Origin: a virus
Strand: one strand, 5' to 3'
Virus record (IMG/VR): IMGVR_UViG_3300025674_000089
Location: 1 to 43,930 of that record
Length of the DNA: 43,930 nucleotides
Part shown: positions 32,247 to 38,894 of the stretch, piece after piece
Numbering within the stretch: the stretch's first letter is position 1
Layout: every line of letters starts with the position of its first letter
Position numbers and translations under genes: made by a program
Notes under the pieces: generated by a model
Told to the model about the DNA's origin: nothing
What the model saw: only the letters and a program-made list of their open reading frames with translations
Databases searched by the model: none

Positions 32247-33363
32247 CGAGAAGAAGGTTGACACTAAGAAACAACCTATGTTTTTTGGAGCACCCCTCGG
32301 GATGCAGCGTTATGATGAGTATAAGTATCCTGACTTTGACAAACTCACACAAACACAACTTGGATACTTCTGGAGACCTGAGGAAGTCTCTCTGCAAAAA
32401 GATAGGGCAGACTACAAGACTCTAAACTCACAACAGAAACACATCTACACTGCTAATCTTAAGTATCAAATTCTCCTGGACTCTGTGCAGGGTCGTGGTC
32501 CTGGTATGGCATTCTCTCCCTACTGCTCCCTTCCTGAATTGGAAGGGTGTATGGGTGTATGGGAATTCATGGAGCAGATCCACTCCCGATCTTATACCCA
32601 CATCATTAAGAATGTGTATGCAGATCCTAGCGAAGTGTTTGACACCGTGCTAGATGACGATAAAATATTGGCAAGGGCAAGGTCTGTATGTAAAGCATAC
32701 AATGACTTCCTTCATGAAGCTAATGAGTGGGCTGCTGGTAACATGTGGCAGCACAACCTCGATGGCGTCCCTGCAGCACATGCTGCCCTTCGTGAAGTAA
32801 AACGTAAACTCTACCTCGCAGTCGCCAATGTCAACATTCTCGAAGGTATCCGATTCTATGTCTCATTTGCTTGCTCGTTTGCGTTTGGTGAACTCAAGCT
32901 TATGGAAGGATCCGCTAAAATTATCTCTCTCATCGCACGAGACGAAAGCCAGCATCTTGTCCTTACTCAAAAGATCCTCAAGAAGTGGGCGGAAGGGGAC
33001 GACCCCGTAATGCAAGAGATTGCTGAAGAAGAAAAAGAAACTGTCAAGCAGATGTTTATCTCTGCTGTGCAAGAGGAAAAAGACTGGGCAAATTATCTCT
33101 TCTCTAGAGGTAGTATGATCGGTCTCAACGAAAGACTCCTCTCCCATTACGTTGAATATATTGCTAACCGTCGCATGAAAGCGATCGGTATCAAACCTGT
33201 GTTTGATGTCCCCATGTCAACCAATCCTCTTCCTTGGACTGAGCATTGGTTGAATTCTAAGGGGCAGCAGAATGCACCACAGGAAACTGAAATTGAATCT
33301 TATGTCATTGGGGGTATTAAACAGGATGTCGAAGCAAAGTCATTCGCAGGATTTTCACTTTGA
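32227..33363 (+). CDS. nrdB: Class Ia ribonucleotide reductase beta subunit
   Basis: The start is ATG 32227 with an AAGGAG-type site upstream; the upstream in-frame ATG at 32131 lies in another frame's gene. 378 aa (T4 has 388). Diiron ligands and radical: E116-x2-H119-x3-Y123 (FMEQIHSRSY), and RDESQH near 240 (E and H ligands). The Tyr is kept, so this is a tyrosyl-radical R2. The C-terminus ends in FAGFSL, the tail that binds NrdA. Confidence 0.96.
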   Translation: MGITVFNEKKVDTKKQPMFFGAPLGMQRYDEYKYPDFDKLTQTQLGYFWRPEEVSLQKDRADYKTLNSQQKHIYTANLKYQILLDSVQGRGPGMAFSPYCSLPELEGCMGVWEFMEQIHSRSYTHIIKNVYADPSEVFDTVLDDDKILARARSVCKAYNDFLHEANEWAAGNMWQHNLDGVPAAHAALREVKRKLYLAVANVNILEGIRFYVSFACSFAFGELKLMEGSAKIISLIARDESQHLVLTQKILKKWAEGDDPVMQEIAEEEKETVKQMFISAVQEEKDWANYLFSRGSMIGLNERLLSHYVEYIANRRMKAIGIKPVFDVPMSTNPLPWTEHWLNSKGQQNAPQETEIESYVIGGIKQDVEAKSFAGFSL

Positions 33364-33772
33364 ATTTGAGACTCGGTGGGGAGGTGTCCCTACTGAGATT
33401 CAACAGTTTGAATGGTGGGCAGCAAAACAAAAGCCGCCCATCAAATTTATCTGTGAGCACTTCTTAATACCTTGGTATGCTAAGTGGTGGCTCGATTACA
33501 AGATGGAAAGGACCATGCGCCAAGTTGATCAGCAAGTAAAAGCGATGCACGAATACTGGGACGCAGAAGAAAGAGAAACAGGACCAAAGATTATAAGCAA
33601 ACCATCCGAAGTAGATGGACTCGACGAATTGTATCTATCGTATGACTCAGACCCCAAGACAAATTATCCCGACCCCTCTGAATGGTATCAAGGCCCACTT
33701 GAAGTTTTTGAAGGAGCTGAAGAGGGAGCTGCAACAGGACAAAATCTCCCCGATCCGTGGGAAGAGAAATAA
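33326..33772 (+). CDS. Unknown Trp-rich protein after nrdB
   Basis: 148 aa from ATG 33326, overlapping nrdB by 38 bases. Trp/aromatic-rich N-terminal part (FEWWAAKQKPPIKFICEHF, PWYAKWWLDYK), then a long charged helix and an acidic, Pro-rich tail ending WEEK. It looks soluble, perhaps membrane-peripheral. Unknown family. Confidence 0.5.
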   Translation: MSKQSHSQDFHFEFETRWGGVPTEIQQFEWWAAKQKPPIKFICEHFLIPWYAKWWLDYKMERTMRQVDQQVKAMHEYWDAEERETGPKIISKPSEVDGLDELYLSYDSDPKTNYPDPSEWYQGPLEVFEGAEEGAATGQNLPDPWEEK

Positions 33773-33842
33773 GAAACGGCACATGTCTCAAGGAGACTAT
33801 CTCAAAAATGTTACAAAAGATACAAAGAAATTTGCTAAATAG
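33699..33842 (+). CDS. Small basic protein, possible TTG start
   Basis: A frame that overlaps the end of the previous gene gives a very basic peptide: KFLKELKRELQQDKISPIRGK then MSQGDYLKNVTKDTKK. I set the start at TTG 33699 (47 aa); an ATG at 33783 would leave only 19 aa. Evidence is the length of the frame past the previous stop and its composition. Low certainty. Confidence 0.35.
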   Translation: MKFLKELKRELQQDKISPIRGKRNKKRHMSQGDYLKNVTKDTKKFAK

Positions 33843-33860
33843 TATGGTATAATAATCATA

Positions 33861-33917
33861 CGTTCATCCATTCGCTATTTGCGAATAGCGAATAGGACGC
33901 AAGTAAGTCGCGGAACG
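33861..33917 (+). ncRNA. Putative glutamine riboswitch (Downstream-peptide/glnA type)
   Basis: P1 is CGTTC (33861-33865) with GAACG (33913-33917). P2 is a perfect 10-bp stem, ATTCGCTATT (33870-33879) with AATAGCGAAT (33884-33893), loop TGCG. The conserved core CATCC...AGGACGCAAGTAAG and the GGAACG end fit my recollection of the cyanobacterial Downstream-peptide/glnA glutamine aptamers. It lies just upstream of a 59-aa gene whose GGAG site (33917-33920) abuts the P1 strand, so ligand binding could change translation. Confidence 0.72.
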
Positions 33918-33920
33918 GAG

Positions 33921-34132
33921 CGTTCATCCTATGTTATCATTGGCACTCATCTTTTTTAGTCATGTCCCACCTGGGGATTTCCTTAGGTGTGAAGACTATG
34001 AATGGTTAAAGCAAGGATTGGAAGAGACAACTCTTTTCACTCCCTTTGAGAAGTCTGATATTCTCATCCACTGGATGAATCATACAGACCCTCACTGCTT
34101 TGATAAGTAGGACGCACACGACTGAAGGAACG
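33921..34132 (+). other. Second aptamer-like half pair enclosing a peptide gene
   Basis: The same CGTTCATCC recurs at 33921-33929, and TAGGACGCA-N10-GGAACGG recurs at 34108-34133 with the same spacing as in the first aptamer (33893-33918). P1 (CGTTC/GAACG) and a P2-like stem (CCTA..TTATCA at 33928-33939 with TGATAA..TAGG at 34101-34111) could form, placing the whole 59-aa gene in the P2 loop. Confidence 0.5.
33931..34110 (+). CDS. 59-aa peptide gene under putative glutamine riboswitch
   Basis: 59 codons. Hydrophobic start (MLSLALIFFSHVPPGDF), then acidic/aromatic (CEDYEWLKQGLEE) and FTPFEKSDILIHWMN, with a Cys near the end. GGAG lies 10 bases before the ATG. Short peptides of 17-100 aa downstream of this RNA class are known, and in cyanobacteria glutamine aptamers control glutamine-synthetase inactivating factors. 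No similarity to those factors is claimed. It could modulate host nitrogen assimilation during infection. Confidence 0.65.
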   Translation: MLSLALIFFSHVPPGDFLRCEDYEWLKQGLEETTLFTPFEKSDILIHWMNHTDPHCFDK

Positions 34133-34169
34133 GGATCTTAAAACATCTCATTTCTTTAGGAGTAAACCG

Positions 34170-34316
34170 ATGAATCTTCTTAACCTTTACAGCAACAACA
34201 CTGCTTATCGTGGTATCTCATATGATCCTCACGCTAAGAAGGAAACCGAAGTCAAGACCTTTACTGAAACCTATCGTGGTAGCAAGTATCAGGTGACCAA
34301 GGAGGTTGCAAAATGA
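34170..34316 (+). CDS. DUF4278-like small protein
   Basis: 48 aa, preceded by a TTTAGGAG ribosome-binding site and by the second aptamer-like 3' half. It has TAYRGISYDPHAK and TYRGSKYQV, the Y-R-G-x-x-Y repeat typical of DUF4278, a small family common in cyanobacteria. It was likely taken from a host and is of unknown function. It overlaps the next gene by 4 bases. Confidence 0.6.
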   Translation: MNLLNLYSNNTAYRGISYDPHAKKETEVKTFTETYRGSKYQVTKEVAK

Positions 34317-34432
34317 AGAAAGTAGTTAAAACAAATTGGCTCTCTGTCATCAAGGCAAAGCAAGTCAAGGACTCTAAACTACATGCCGCTCAACTTTGTG
34401 CTGCAGGTCACTGCCCAGCAAAGGTGAAGTAA
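34313..34432 (+). CDS. 39-aa basic peptide
   Basis: ATGA overlap with the previous gene and TAATG overlap with the next. Sequence features: MKKVVKTNWLSVIKAKQVK and two Cys near the end (LCAAGHCPAKVK). The tight coupling on both sides supports a real gene. Function unknown. Confidence 0.5.
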   Translation: MKKVVKTNWLSVIKAKQVKDSKLHAAQLCAAGHCPAKVK

Positions 34433-34602
34433 TGGAAAACTACACATATCATTACGATGATATGGATGCAGATAACAGACCACCTGCCTGCTACCAACTA
34501 ACCTATAGGGGGTGCAGGTATTGGTCTTGTTATCGGATACACTTGCGAGAATGGTTTGAGGATATGTTATCCGTAGAACCCATCTTTAACAGGGGACGCT
34601 GA
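34432..34602 (+). CDS. Second DUF4278-like small protein
   Basis: 56 aa from ATG 34432. It contains YQLTYRGCRYWSCYRI, a (L)TYRGxxYW core like DUF4278, after an acidic Tyr/His-rich start. Its stop lies in the loop of the following terminator. With the 34170 gene this makes a small pair of related proteins in one cistron group. Confidence 0.5.
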   Translation: MENYTYHYDDMDADNRPPACYQLTYRGCRYWSCYRIHLREWFEDMLSVEPIFNRGR

Positions 34603-34622
34603 CATAGGCGTCCCTTTTTTTT
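34593..34622 (+). terminator. Rho-independent terminator
   Basis: GGGACGC (34593-34599) and GCGTCCC (34608-34614) form a 7-bp stem around an 8-base loop that holds the stop codon of the previous gene, followed by eight T. Very strong. Confidence 0.92.
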
Positions 34623-34627
34623 AGGCA

Positions 34628-34635
34628 TCTAAATA
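34628..34635 (+). promoter_or_regulatory. Putative late promoter TCTAAATA for talC
   Basis: TCTAAATA directly follows the terminator and lies 25 bases before the talC start at 34660; an AGAGGAG site is at 34650-34656. Confidence 0.5.
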
Positions 34636-34659
34636 ACTATGCCTTCACAAAGAGGAGTC

Positions 34660-35322
34660 ATGAAACTGTTTCTGGATAGTTCAGATATTGATCTGATACA
34701 TGATGCAGTAAACTCTGGTTTAATTGATGGCGTCACTACCAATCCTTCCCTTATGCTTAAGCAGGGTCAGGATCCAAAAGATGTTATCCTCCAGATATGT
34801 CAAATGTTTGGGTGGACAGCATCTGTCAGTGCAGAAGTCGTCGGGGATACCGTCGATGAAATGCTTGACATGGCAGATGATTATATCGAATTGCACCCTA
34901 GCGTAACAATCAAATTGCCAATGTCTCATGAGGGACTACTGGCATGTAAAGAGTTGGCGGATGATGGTATATCCACCAACGTCACCCTAGTATTCTCACC
35001 AGCACAAGCCATCCTTGCTGCCAAAGCAGGAGCAACATACGTCTCTCCCTTCGTTGGAAGAGTGGATGATAACTCTTTCGATGGACTTGGACTGATCCGA
35101 GAGATCTCAGACATATATAAGAAACACGATGTCAAGACTGAGATTCTCGCAGCGTCTATTAGAAATGTAAGGGACGTGGGTAAAGCATTTGCTGTAGGTG
35201 CAGACATTTGCACCATCCCACCCATCGTCTTTGAGGGTATGTATAGACACATGCTAACTGACAATGGTCTTGATAAATTCAATGCAGATTGGAAGCAACT
35301 TCAAGACAAATTGGCGGGGTAG
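34660..35322 (+). CDS. talC: Transaldolase, TalC type
   Basis: 220 aa from ATG 34660 (RBS AGAGGAG); an upstream ATG at 34639 has no site. MKLFLDSSDIDLI and DGVTTNPSL mark the (beta/alpha)8 barrel start, K85 in SVTIKLPMS is the Schiff-base Lys, and TLVFSPAQA and SPFVGRVDD follow. It interconverts sedoheptulose-7-P and fructose-6-P. Cyanophage TalC is thought to favour the pentose phosphate pathway, giving NADPH and ribose for dNTPs along with NrdA/NrdB. It is smaller than TalB-type enzymes, as expected for this subclass. Confidence 0.93.
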   Translation: MKLFLDSSDIDLIHDAVNSGLIDGVTTNPSLMLKQGQDPKDVILQICQMFGWTASVSAEVVGDTVDEMLDMADDYIELHPSVTIKLPMSHEGLLACKELADDGISTNVTLVFSPAQAILAAKAGATYVSPFVGRVDDNSFDGLGLIREISDIYKKHDVKTEILAASIRNVRDVGKAFAVGADICTIPPIVFEGMYRHMLTDNGLDKFNADWKQLQDKLAG

Positions 35323-35323
35323 T

Positions 35324-35488
35324 ATGAATTACGACAAGGTAAAACTCATTGCACATAACCTAAAACTCCTTGCACAGTCCTTAGAGGACGCTATAAAGGA
35401 GGATCCAGATGCATTCCGTGGTCCTTATGAGCCACGGACTCGCCTGGGTTACCAGTTGGACAGTGATGATGACGGTTATGCAGATTAA
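35324..35488 (+). CDS. Small acidic protein after talC
   Basis: 54 aa, starting 2 bases after the talC stop (ATG 35324). Helical N-terminal half (DKVKLIAHNLKLLAQSLED) and acidic tail (QLDSDDDGYAD). Looks soluble. Coupled to talC. Function unknown. Confidence 0.55.
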   Translation: MNYDKVKLIAHNLKLLAQSLEDAIKEDPDAFRGPYEPRTRLGYQLDSDDDGYAD

Positions 35489-35493
35489 ACAGT

Positions 35494-35826
35494 ATGAAAC
35501 CACAAAGCGCGAAAGGAAAGGGACGTAGATTCCAACAATGGGTTAGGGATATGCTCATCGAGCATAGAGATATCCATCCAGAGGACATCGAGTCTCGCTC
35601 AATGGGTGCTGGTGGGGAAGATCTTATCATGGCAAGAGATGCTAGGAAGAAATTCCCCTTCAGCATTGAGTGTAAGAATGTTGAGAGACTCAATGTCTAT
35701 GAGGCATATGATCAAGCGTGTGCCAATGCTGGTGACCACACTCCGATCCTTTTCATGAAGAAGAATAGGAAGAAACCACTTGTCGTAGTGGACGCCGAAT
35801 GGTTTATCAAGCACTTTGAGGCTTGA
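35494..35826 (+). CDS. PD-(D/E)XK nuclease (Holliday-junction-resolvase-like)
   Basis: 110 aa. Catalytic pattern: E in FQQWVRDMLIEH helix, D in AGGEDLIM, and E-x-K in PFSIECKNVE, the core of the PD-(D/E)XK fold. Strands follow with TPILFMKKNRKKPLVVV. The small size and the ECKN motif resemble archaeal-type Holliday junction resolvases and phage-encoded structure-specific nucleases. It may resolve replication intermediates or degrade host DNA. Confidence 0.75.
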   Translation: MKPQSAKGKGRRFQQWVRDMLIEHRDIHPEDIESRSMGAGGEDLIMARDARKKFPFSIECKNVERLNVYEAYDQACANAGDHTPILFMKKNRKKPLVVVDAEWFIKHFEA

Positions 35827-35852
35827 CGGCACCCCTCTTCCAGCTATATACT
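35823..35852 (+). promoter_or_regulatory. Sigma70-type promoter with stop-codon overlap and palindrome
   Basis: TTGACG (35823-35828, containing the TGA stop of the nuclease gene), 18-base spacer, TATACT (35847-35852). CCAGC (35840-35844) and GCTGG (35855-35859) form a palindrome around the -10, a possible operator. It drives 35881 onward. Confidence 0.6.
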
Positions 35853-35880
35853 TTGCTGGTAGTGGATGGGGGTCCCAATC

Positions 35881-36015
35881 ATGTTTGAAGAAACTGATTT
35901 CTTTACTGAGTCAATCGAGTATCTCGTGGACGTTGTTCATGAGTTAGCTTCGCAACGTCAGTATGCAGAGGCTGAGGTAATTGCTCAGCGTATTCGTGAG
36001 TTAGAGCAAGTATGA
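35881..36015 (+). CDS. 44-aa acidic helical peptide
   Basis: 44 aa: acidic and helical (FFTESIEYLVDVVHELA, then QRQYAEAEVIAQRIRELEQ). It overlaps the next start by 4 bases (ATGA) and lies just after a sigma70-type promoter. Probably real; role unknown. Confidence 0.55.
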   Translation: MFEETDFFTESIEYLVDVVHELASQRQYAEAEVIAQRIRELEQV

Positions 36016-36584
36016 TGGAGTTTCCTTTCCGAGTCCCAATATGCACATACGATATTGATGACTGGGAGAATGTTAAGAAAGAAATTCAACTTCCTGAATT
36101 AACAGATGCACATCTGGAGCAGGGAGTGGAGGTCCACACTGACTTTTTTGAGCATGATTATGCAGGGGTGTTACCACCCTATGCAGATCAACTCTTCAAA
36201 GTTGCTGCTGTGCCCATAAATAAGTTTAGGAAGAGTGGATGCCTTGGAAGGAGGCATCAAATGGAGATCTCAGCAATGTGGTTTGAGACGCAGGTAGAAT
36301 CGCAGAAGCATCGAGTCCACAATCATGGACAATATGGATGGTCTTGTATTCTCTACTACGACTTTGATCCCAATATTCACACTCCCACAACATTTTACGC
36401 ACCGTTTCATGATTTTCTAGATGGTAACATGATGTCCTATGTGCCACCTGCAAAGGAAGGTAGCATAGTATTCTTCCCCTCTTCACTTCACCATGAAGCA
36501 TTACCCAATCGATCTAATGTCAAACGGACAATCATTTCGTTTAACATTAAGGGACATGTTGACAAAACCAAAGCAGTGATATGA
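36012..36584 (+). CDS. 2OG-Fe(II) oxygenase-like protein 3
   Basis: 190 aa (MMEFPFRVP; a second ATG at 36015 is equally possible). Double-stranded beta-helix core: EISAMWFETQVESQKHRVH, then HNHGQYGWSCILYYDFDPN (metal His near 103-105), GSIVFFPSSLHHEALPN (third ligand His160/161), and KRTIISFNIKG (Arg172). Close in style to the 5373/5993 pair. First of four oxygenase-type genes in a row. Substrate unknown. Confidence 0.75.
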   Translation: MMEFPFRVPICTYDIDDWENVKKEIQLPELTDAHLEQGVEVHTDFFEHDYAGVLPPYADQLFKVAAVPINKFRKSGCLGRRHQMEISAMWFETQVESQKHRVHNHGQYGWSCILYYDFDPNIHTPTTFYAPFHDFLDGNMMSYVPPAKEGSIVFFPSSLHHEALPNRSNVKRTIISFNIKGHVDKTKAVI

Positions 36585-37228
36585 AATTCTTCTCTGGTGA
36601 TGACTTCAGAATCAACCCACACCTGAAGTATACTCCTTCGTATGACGTTGAAGTCGTCGATGGACAGACCATTGTGTATGTTGATAACGTTTACAAGAAT
36701 CCCAGTAGGGTTGTTGAATACCTCAACAACTGTCCTATTGTTTCTCACAAACCCCAAGACCCAACTAGGGGCAATGGACGGGACTTCTATGATGGACGGC
36801 AGTCGATCACCGAGGCGTATGATCCTGCTTGGTTTGATGTCCACAAAACAGTTGCTTCTCTTTTGGGAGTCAGAAATTTTCACTTCGATGGGGCTTGCAT
36901 GTTTAACATGACAATGTTAAACTCTTCTCCAAGAGGTCACTGGTTTCCCCACACGGACCCAGATAACATCAACTGCATTGTTTATCTCAACGAGGATAAC
37001 GACTATGGACCAGGCACTTCTTTCTATCGATCATTCAAGTATCATGGTAAGGGAGAGCATTATGATCCATGGGTAACTGCAGCAGATGAATCCCATTGTA
37101 TCCTGGACAGATACAACTGTGCCGTCTTCTTCCTGGGTAACATCTATCATTCAATGAGATTGGTAGGTGAAACCTTTGTAGGCAGACCACGATTCTCCGA
37201 AGTCCACTTCTTAAAACTGGGACAGTAG
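36581..37228 (+). CDS. 2OG-Fe(II) oxygenase-like (DUF6445-type) protein
   Basis: 215 aa. H124-T-D126 (WFPHTDPDNINCIVYL) and YGPGTSFYRS, with a distal His in FFLGNIYHSMRL near 194 and Arg in RPRFSEVHF, match the 2OG-oxygenase HxD...H pattern. I think of the DUF6445 family, which I cannot confirm here. ATGA overlap upstream. Its last 10 bases, including the TAG stop, are the first 10 bases of the tRNA gene. Confidence 0.7.
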   Translation: MKFFSGDDFRINPHLKYTPSYDVEVVDGQTIVYVDNVYKNPSRVVEYLNNCPIVSHKPQDPTRGNGRDFYDGRQSITEAYDPAWFDVHKTVASLLGVRNFHFDGACMFNMTMLNSSPRGHWFPHTDPDNINCIVYLNEDNDYGPGTSFYRSFKYHGKGEHYDPWVTAADESHCILDRYNCAVFFLGNIYHSMRLVGETFVGRPRFSEVHFLKLGQ

Positions 37229-37291
37229 CTCAGCGGATAGAGCAACTGCCTTCTAAGCAGTCGGTCGTAGGTTCGATCCCTACCTGTCTCG
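37219..37291 (+). tRNA. tRNA-Arg (anticodon TCT)
   Basis: A 73-base cloverleaf without encoded CCA. Acceptor stem: GGGACAG/CTGTCTC with one G-T pair. D stem: GCTC/GAGC. Anticodon stem: ACTGC/GCAGT with loop CTTCTAA, anticodon TCT (reads AGA). T stem: GTAGG/CCTAC with TTCGATC loop. It probably helps decode AGA codons, which are commoner in A/T-rich phage genes than in marine Synechococcus. The upstream CDS stops inside it. Confidence 0.95.
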
Positions 37292-37339
37292 CTTCCTGTT
37301 AACAGCAGGATCCCCAACAGAAGTCACGGAGAAGGGTTT

Positions 37340-37558
37340 ATGACTCTTAAGAATCGTTTTGCATCTTGCATGGATGTCTTGAAGTCCGCCGTAAATGGTG
37401 AGGTTGCTCTGGACACAGAGTATCCAGCACTATTTGCACAACTCTGTCGTTTTTATAGCGACATGAGTCCCAGACACGTCCATTTTTGGGGCGTTGACGT
37501 TGAAGAGGATTACCAAATCCTCATCGATAATATGACAACTGATTTGATGTATGGATGA
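37340..37558 (+). CDS. Small protein, unknown
   Basis: 72 aa from ATG 37340, about 50 bases after the tRNA. RBS-like GGAGAAGG upstream. Mixed alpha/beta composition, with CRFYSDMSPRHVHFWGVDV. It overlaps the next gene by 8 bases. Function unknown. Confidence 0.55.
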   Translation: MTLKNRFASCMDVLKSAVNGEVALDTEYPALFAQLCRFYSDMSPRHVHFWGVDVEEDYQILIDNMTTDLMYG

Positions 37559-38048
37559 CACAAAGTATATTGTATACAGAGATAGGTTTCCTATTCACAC
37601 CCAAGTGACTTGGGATGCCATTCTCATGTATGTGAATTCAACTTTGCAAGACCCGACTGGATCTTGTTATGTAATAAGTGACGGGGGTCCACCATCATAT
37701 ATGTCCAAGTGGCGGCGGGGGAGCCCATCTCCTCCGTCTTTTTCTATGGCAAGGAAAGAATTTGAAAACTTTGCTGGTCATGAATGTCAAAACATGGATG
37801 TATATGTTTCATACTTTGCACCTGCAGATACTTTCGGCAGGCATAGAGATGAAGAGGATGTCCTGATCATCGGAGTTAAAGGACGCACCTCCTATAGATT
37901 TGATACAAATCCCTGTGAGACATGTCTAGCAGACATTGTTACTATTGGACCAGGAGATGCACTATACATACCTAAGGGCGTCTTCCATGAGGCGTCTCCC
38001 AAATCCCCCCGAGCGATCATGTCGTATCGAATTGACAAACTACAATGA
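37551..38048 (+). CDS. Cupin/JmjC-like metal-binding protein
   Basis: 165 aa. The cupin-type core is DTFGRHRDEEDVLIIGVKG (H98-x-D100), then LADIVTIGPGDALYIP and GVFHEASPKS (H146), ending RAIMSYRI. The spacing fits a Fe(II)-binding HxD...H cupin, possibly a JmjC-like 2OG hydroxylase. The N-terminal 70 residues are separate. ATGA overlap with the next gene. Substrate unknown. Confidence 0.7.
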   Translation: MDDTKYIVYRDRFPIHTQVTWDAILMYVNSTLQDPTGSCYVISDGGPPSYMSKWRRGSPSPPSFSMARKEFENFAGHECQNMDVYVSYFAPADTFGRHRDEEDVLIIGVKGRTSYRFDTNPCETCLADIVTIGPGDALYIPKGVFHEASPKSPRAIMSYRIDKLQ

Positions 38049-38653
38049 TGGATGAAATCACCACATACAAAGGAAAGTTTTGCACCAAAGAGTCAGACTT
38101 TATTTGGGGTGACTTTATCTCAAATGAGGCAGTGGAAGAAATTGTTAATTTCTACAGACATCAGCAATTCCTACCTTATATTGATGGGCAACTGATGGAA
38201 GAGGGGGTTATTAAGACAAACAAAGAGTTTAAGGACTCTCGTGATTTGCATGTGCCCTTTCAGGTAGCAGTCATGCATTGTGAAAAGTATCTCTTAGAGT
38301 TGCAAGGAGTCCTTAACAAGTACATGGACCGCTTCCCTTTCTGTGAGTTATCTGACTTCAGAATCGTGGAGCCGATGAGCATTCAGTGGTACCCTAAGGG
38401 TGGTGGTTTCAAACTGTGGCATACTGAGAGGTCTAACTGTCTTCCCAGTAATGTCTACAGACACCTTGTCTTCATGACTTACTTAAATGATGTCCCCGAT
38501 GGTGGCACTGAATGGTTTCATCAGGATAAATATGTCCCTGCACAAAAGGGATACACTGTAATATGGCCATCTGATTGGACTCACTTCCATCGTGGAAGAG
38601 TTTCTAATACTTCAGATAAGATCATTATTACTGGCTGGTTTTCATTCGTATAG
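38045..38653 (+). CDS. Prolyl-4-hydroxylase-like 2OG oxygenase with HxE
   Basis: 202 aa. The core reads FKLWHTERS (H126-x-E128), RHLVFMTYLNDVPDGGTEW, QKGYTVIWPSDWTHFHRG (third His at 180 or 182) and SDKIIITGWFSF (K192). The usual HxD is replaced by HxE, so activity or metal use may differ, although HxE is known in some members. Fourth oxygenase-type gene of the run. Confidence 0.75.
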   Translation: MMDEITTYKGKFCTKESDFIWGDFISNEAVEEIVNFYRHQQFLPYIDGQLMEEGVIKTNKEFKDSRDLHVPFQVAVMHCEKYLLELQGVLNKYMDRFPFCELSDFRIVEPMSIQWYPKGGGFKLWHTERSNCLPSNVYRHLVFMTYLNDVPDGGTEWFHQDKYVPAQKGYTVIWPSDWTHFHRGRVSNTSDKIIITGWFSFV

Positions 38654-38663
38654 GAAGTAACTT

Positions 38664-38846
38664 ATGGACGACATTAAACGTGGCAAGCGTCGTGACGCAC
38701 TTAATCTCTTTTATGAGAGTGTGCTGAAGCCTGATCACGAGCTGCGACAACATGCCCACTGGCAAGAATGTTTCCATGAGTTGATGGAATGGCGAGATGA
38801 GATTTTGCAATATCTTGATATGCGTAGAAACCAAGACCACGCTTGA
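38664..38846 (+). CDS. Small helical protein
   Basis: 60 aa: charged helix-rich (IKRGKRRDALNLFYESVL, then HAHWQECFHELMEWRDEIL). RBS GGAAGTAA. The TGA stop sits within the -35 box of the next promoter. Function unknown. Confidence 0.5.
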   Translation: MDDIKRGKRRDALNLFYESVLKPDHELRQHAHWQECFHELMEWRDEILQYLDMRRNQDHA

Positions 38847-38871
38847 CTAGGTGCTTGACATACGGTAGGAT
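38843..38871 (+). promoter_or_regulatory. Sigma70-type promoter with stop-codon overlap
   Basis: TTGACT (38843-38848, containing the TGA of the previous gene), 17-base spacer, TAGGAT (38866-38871). The -10 is a weak match. It precedes the gene at 38895. Confidence 0.45.
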
Positions 38872-38894
38872 TGGTGGGCAACCGCATGAGGTCC

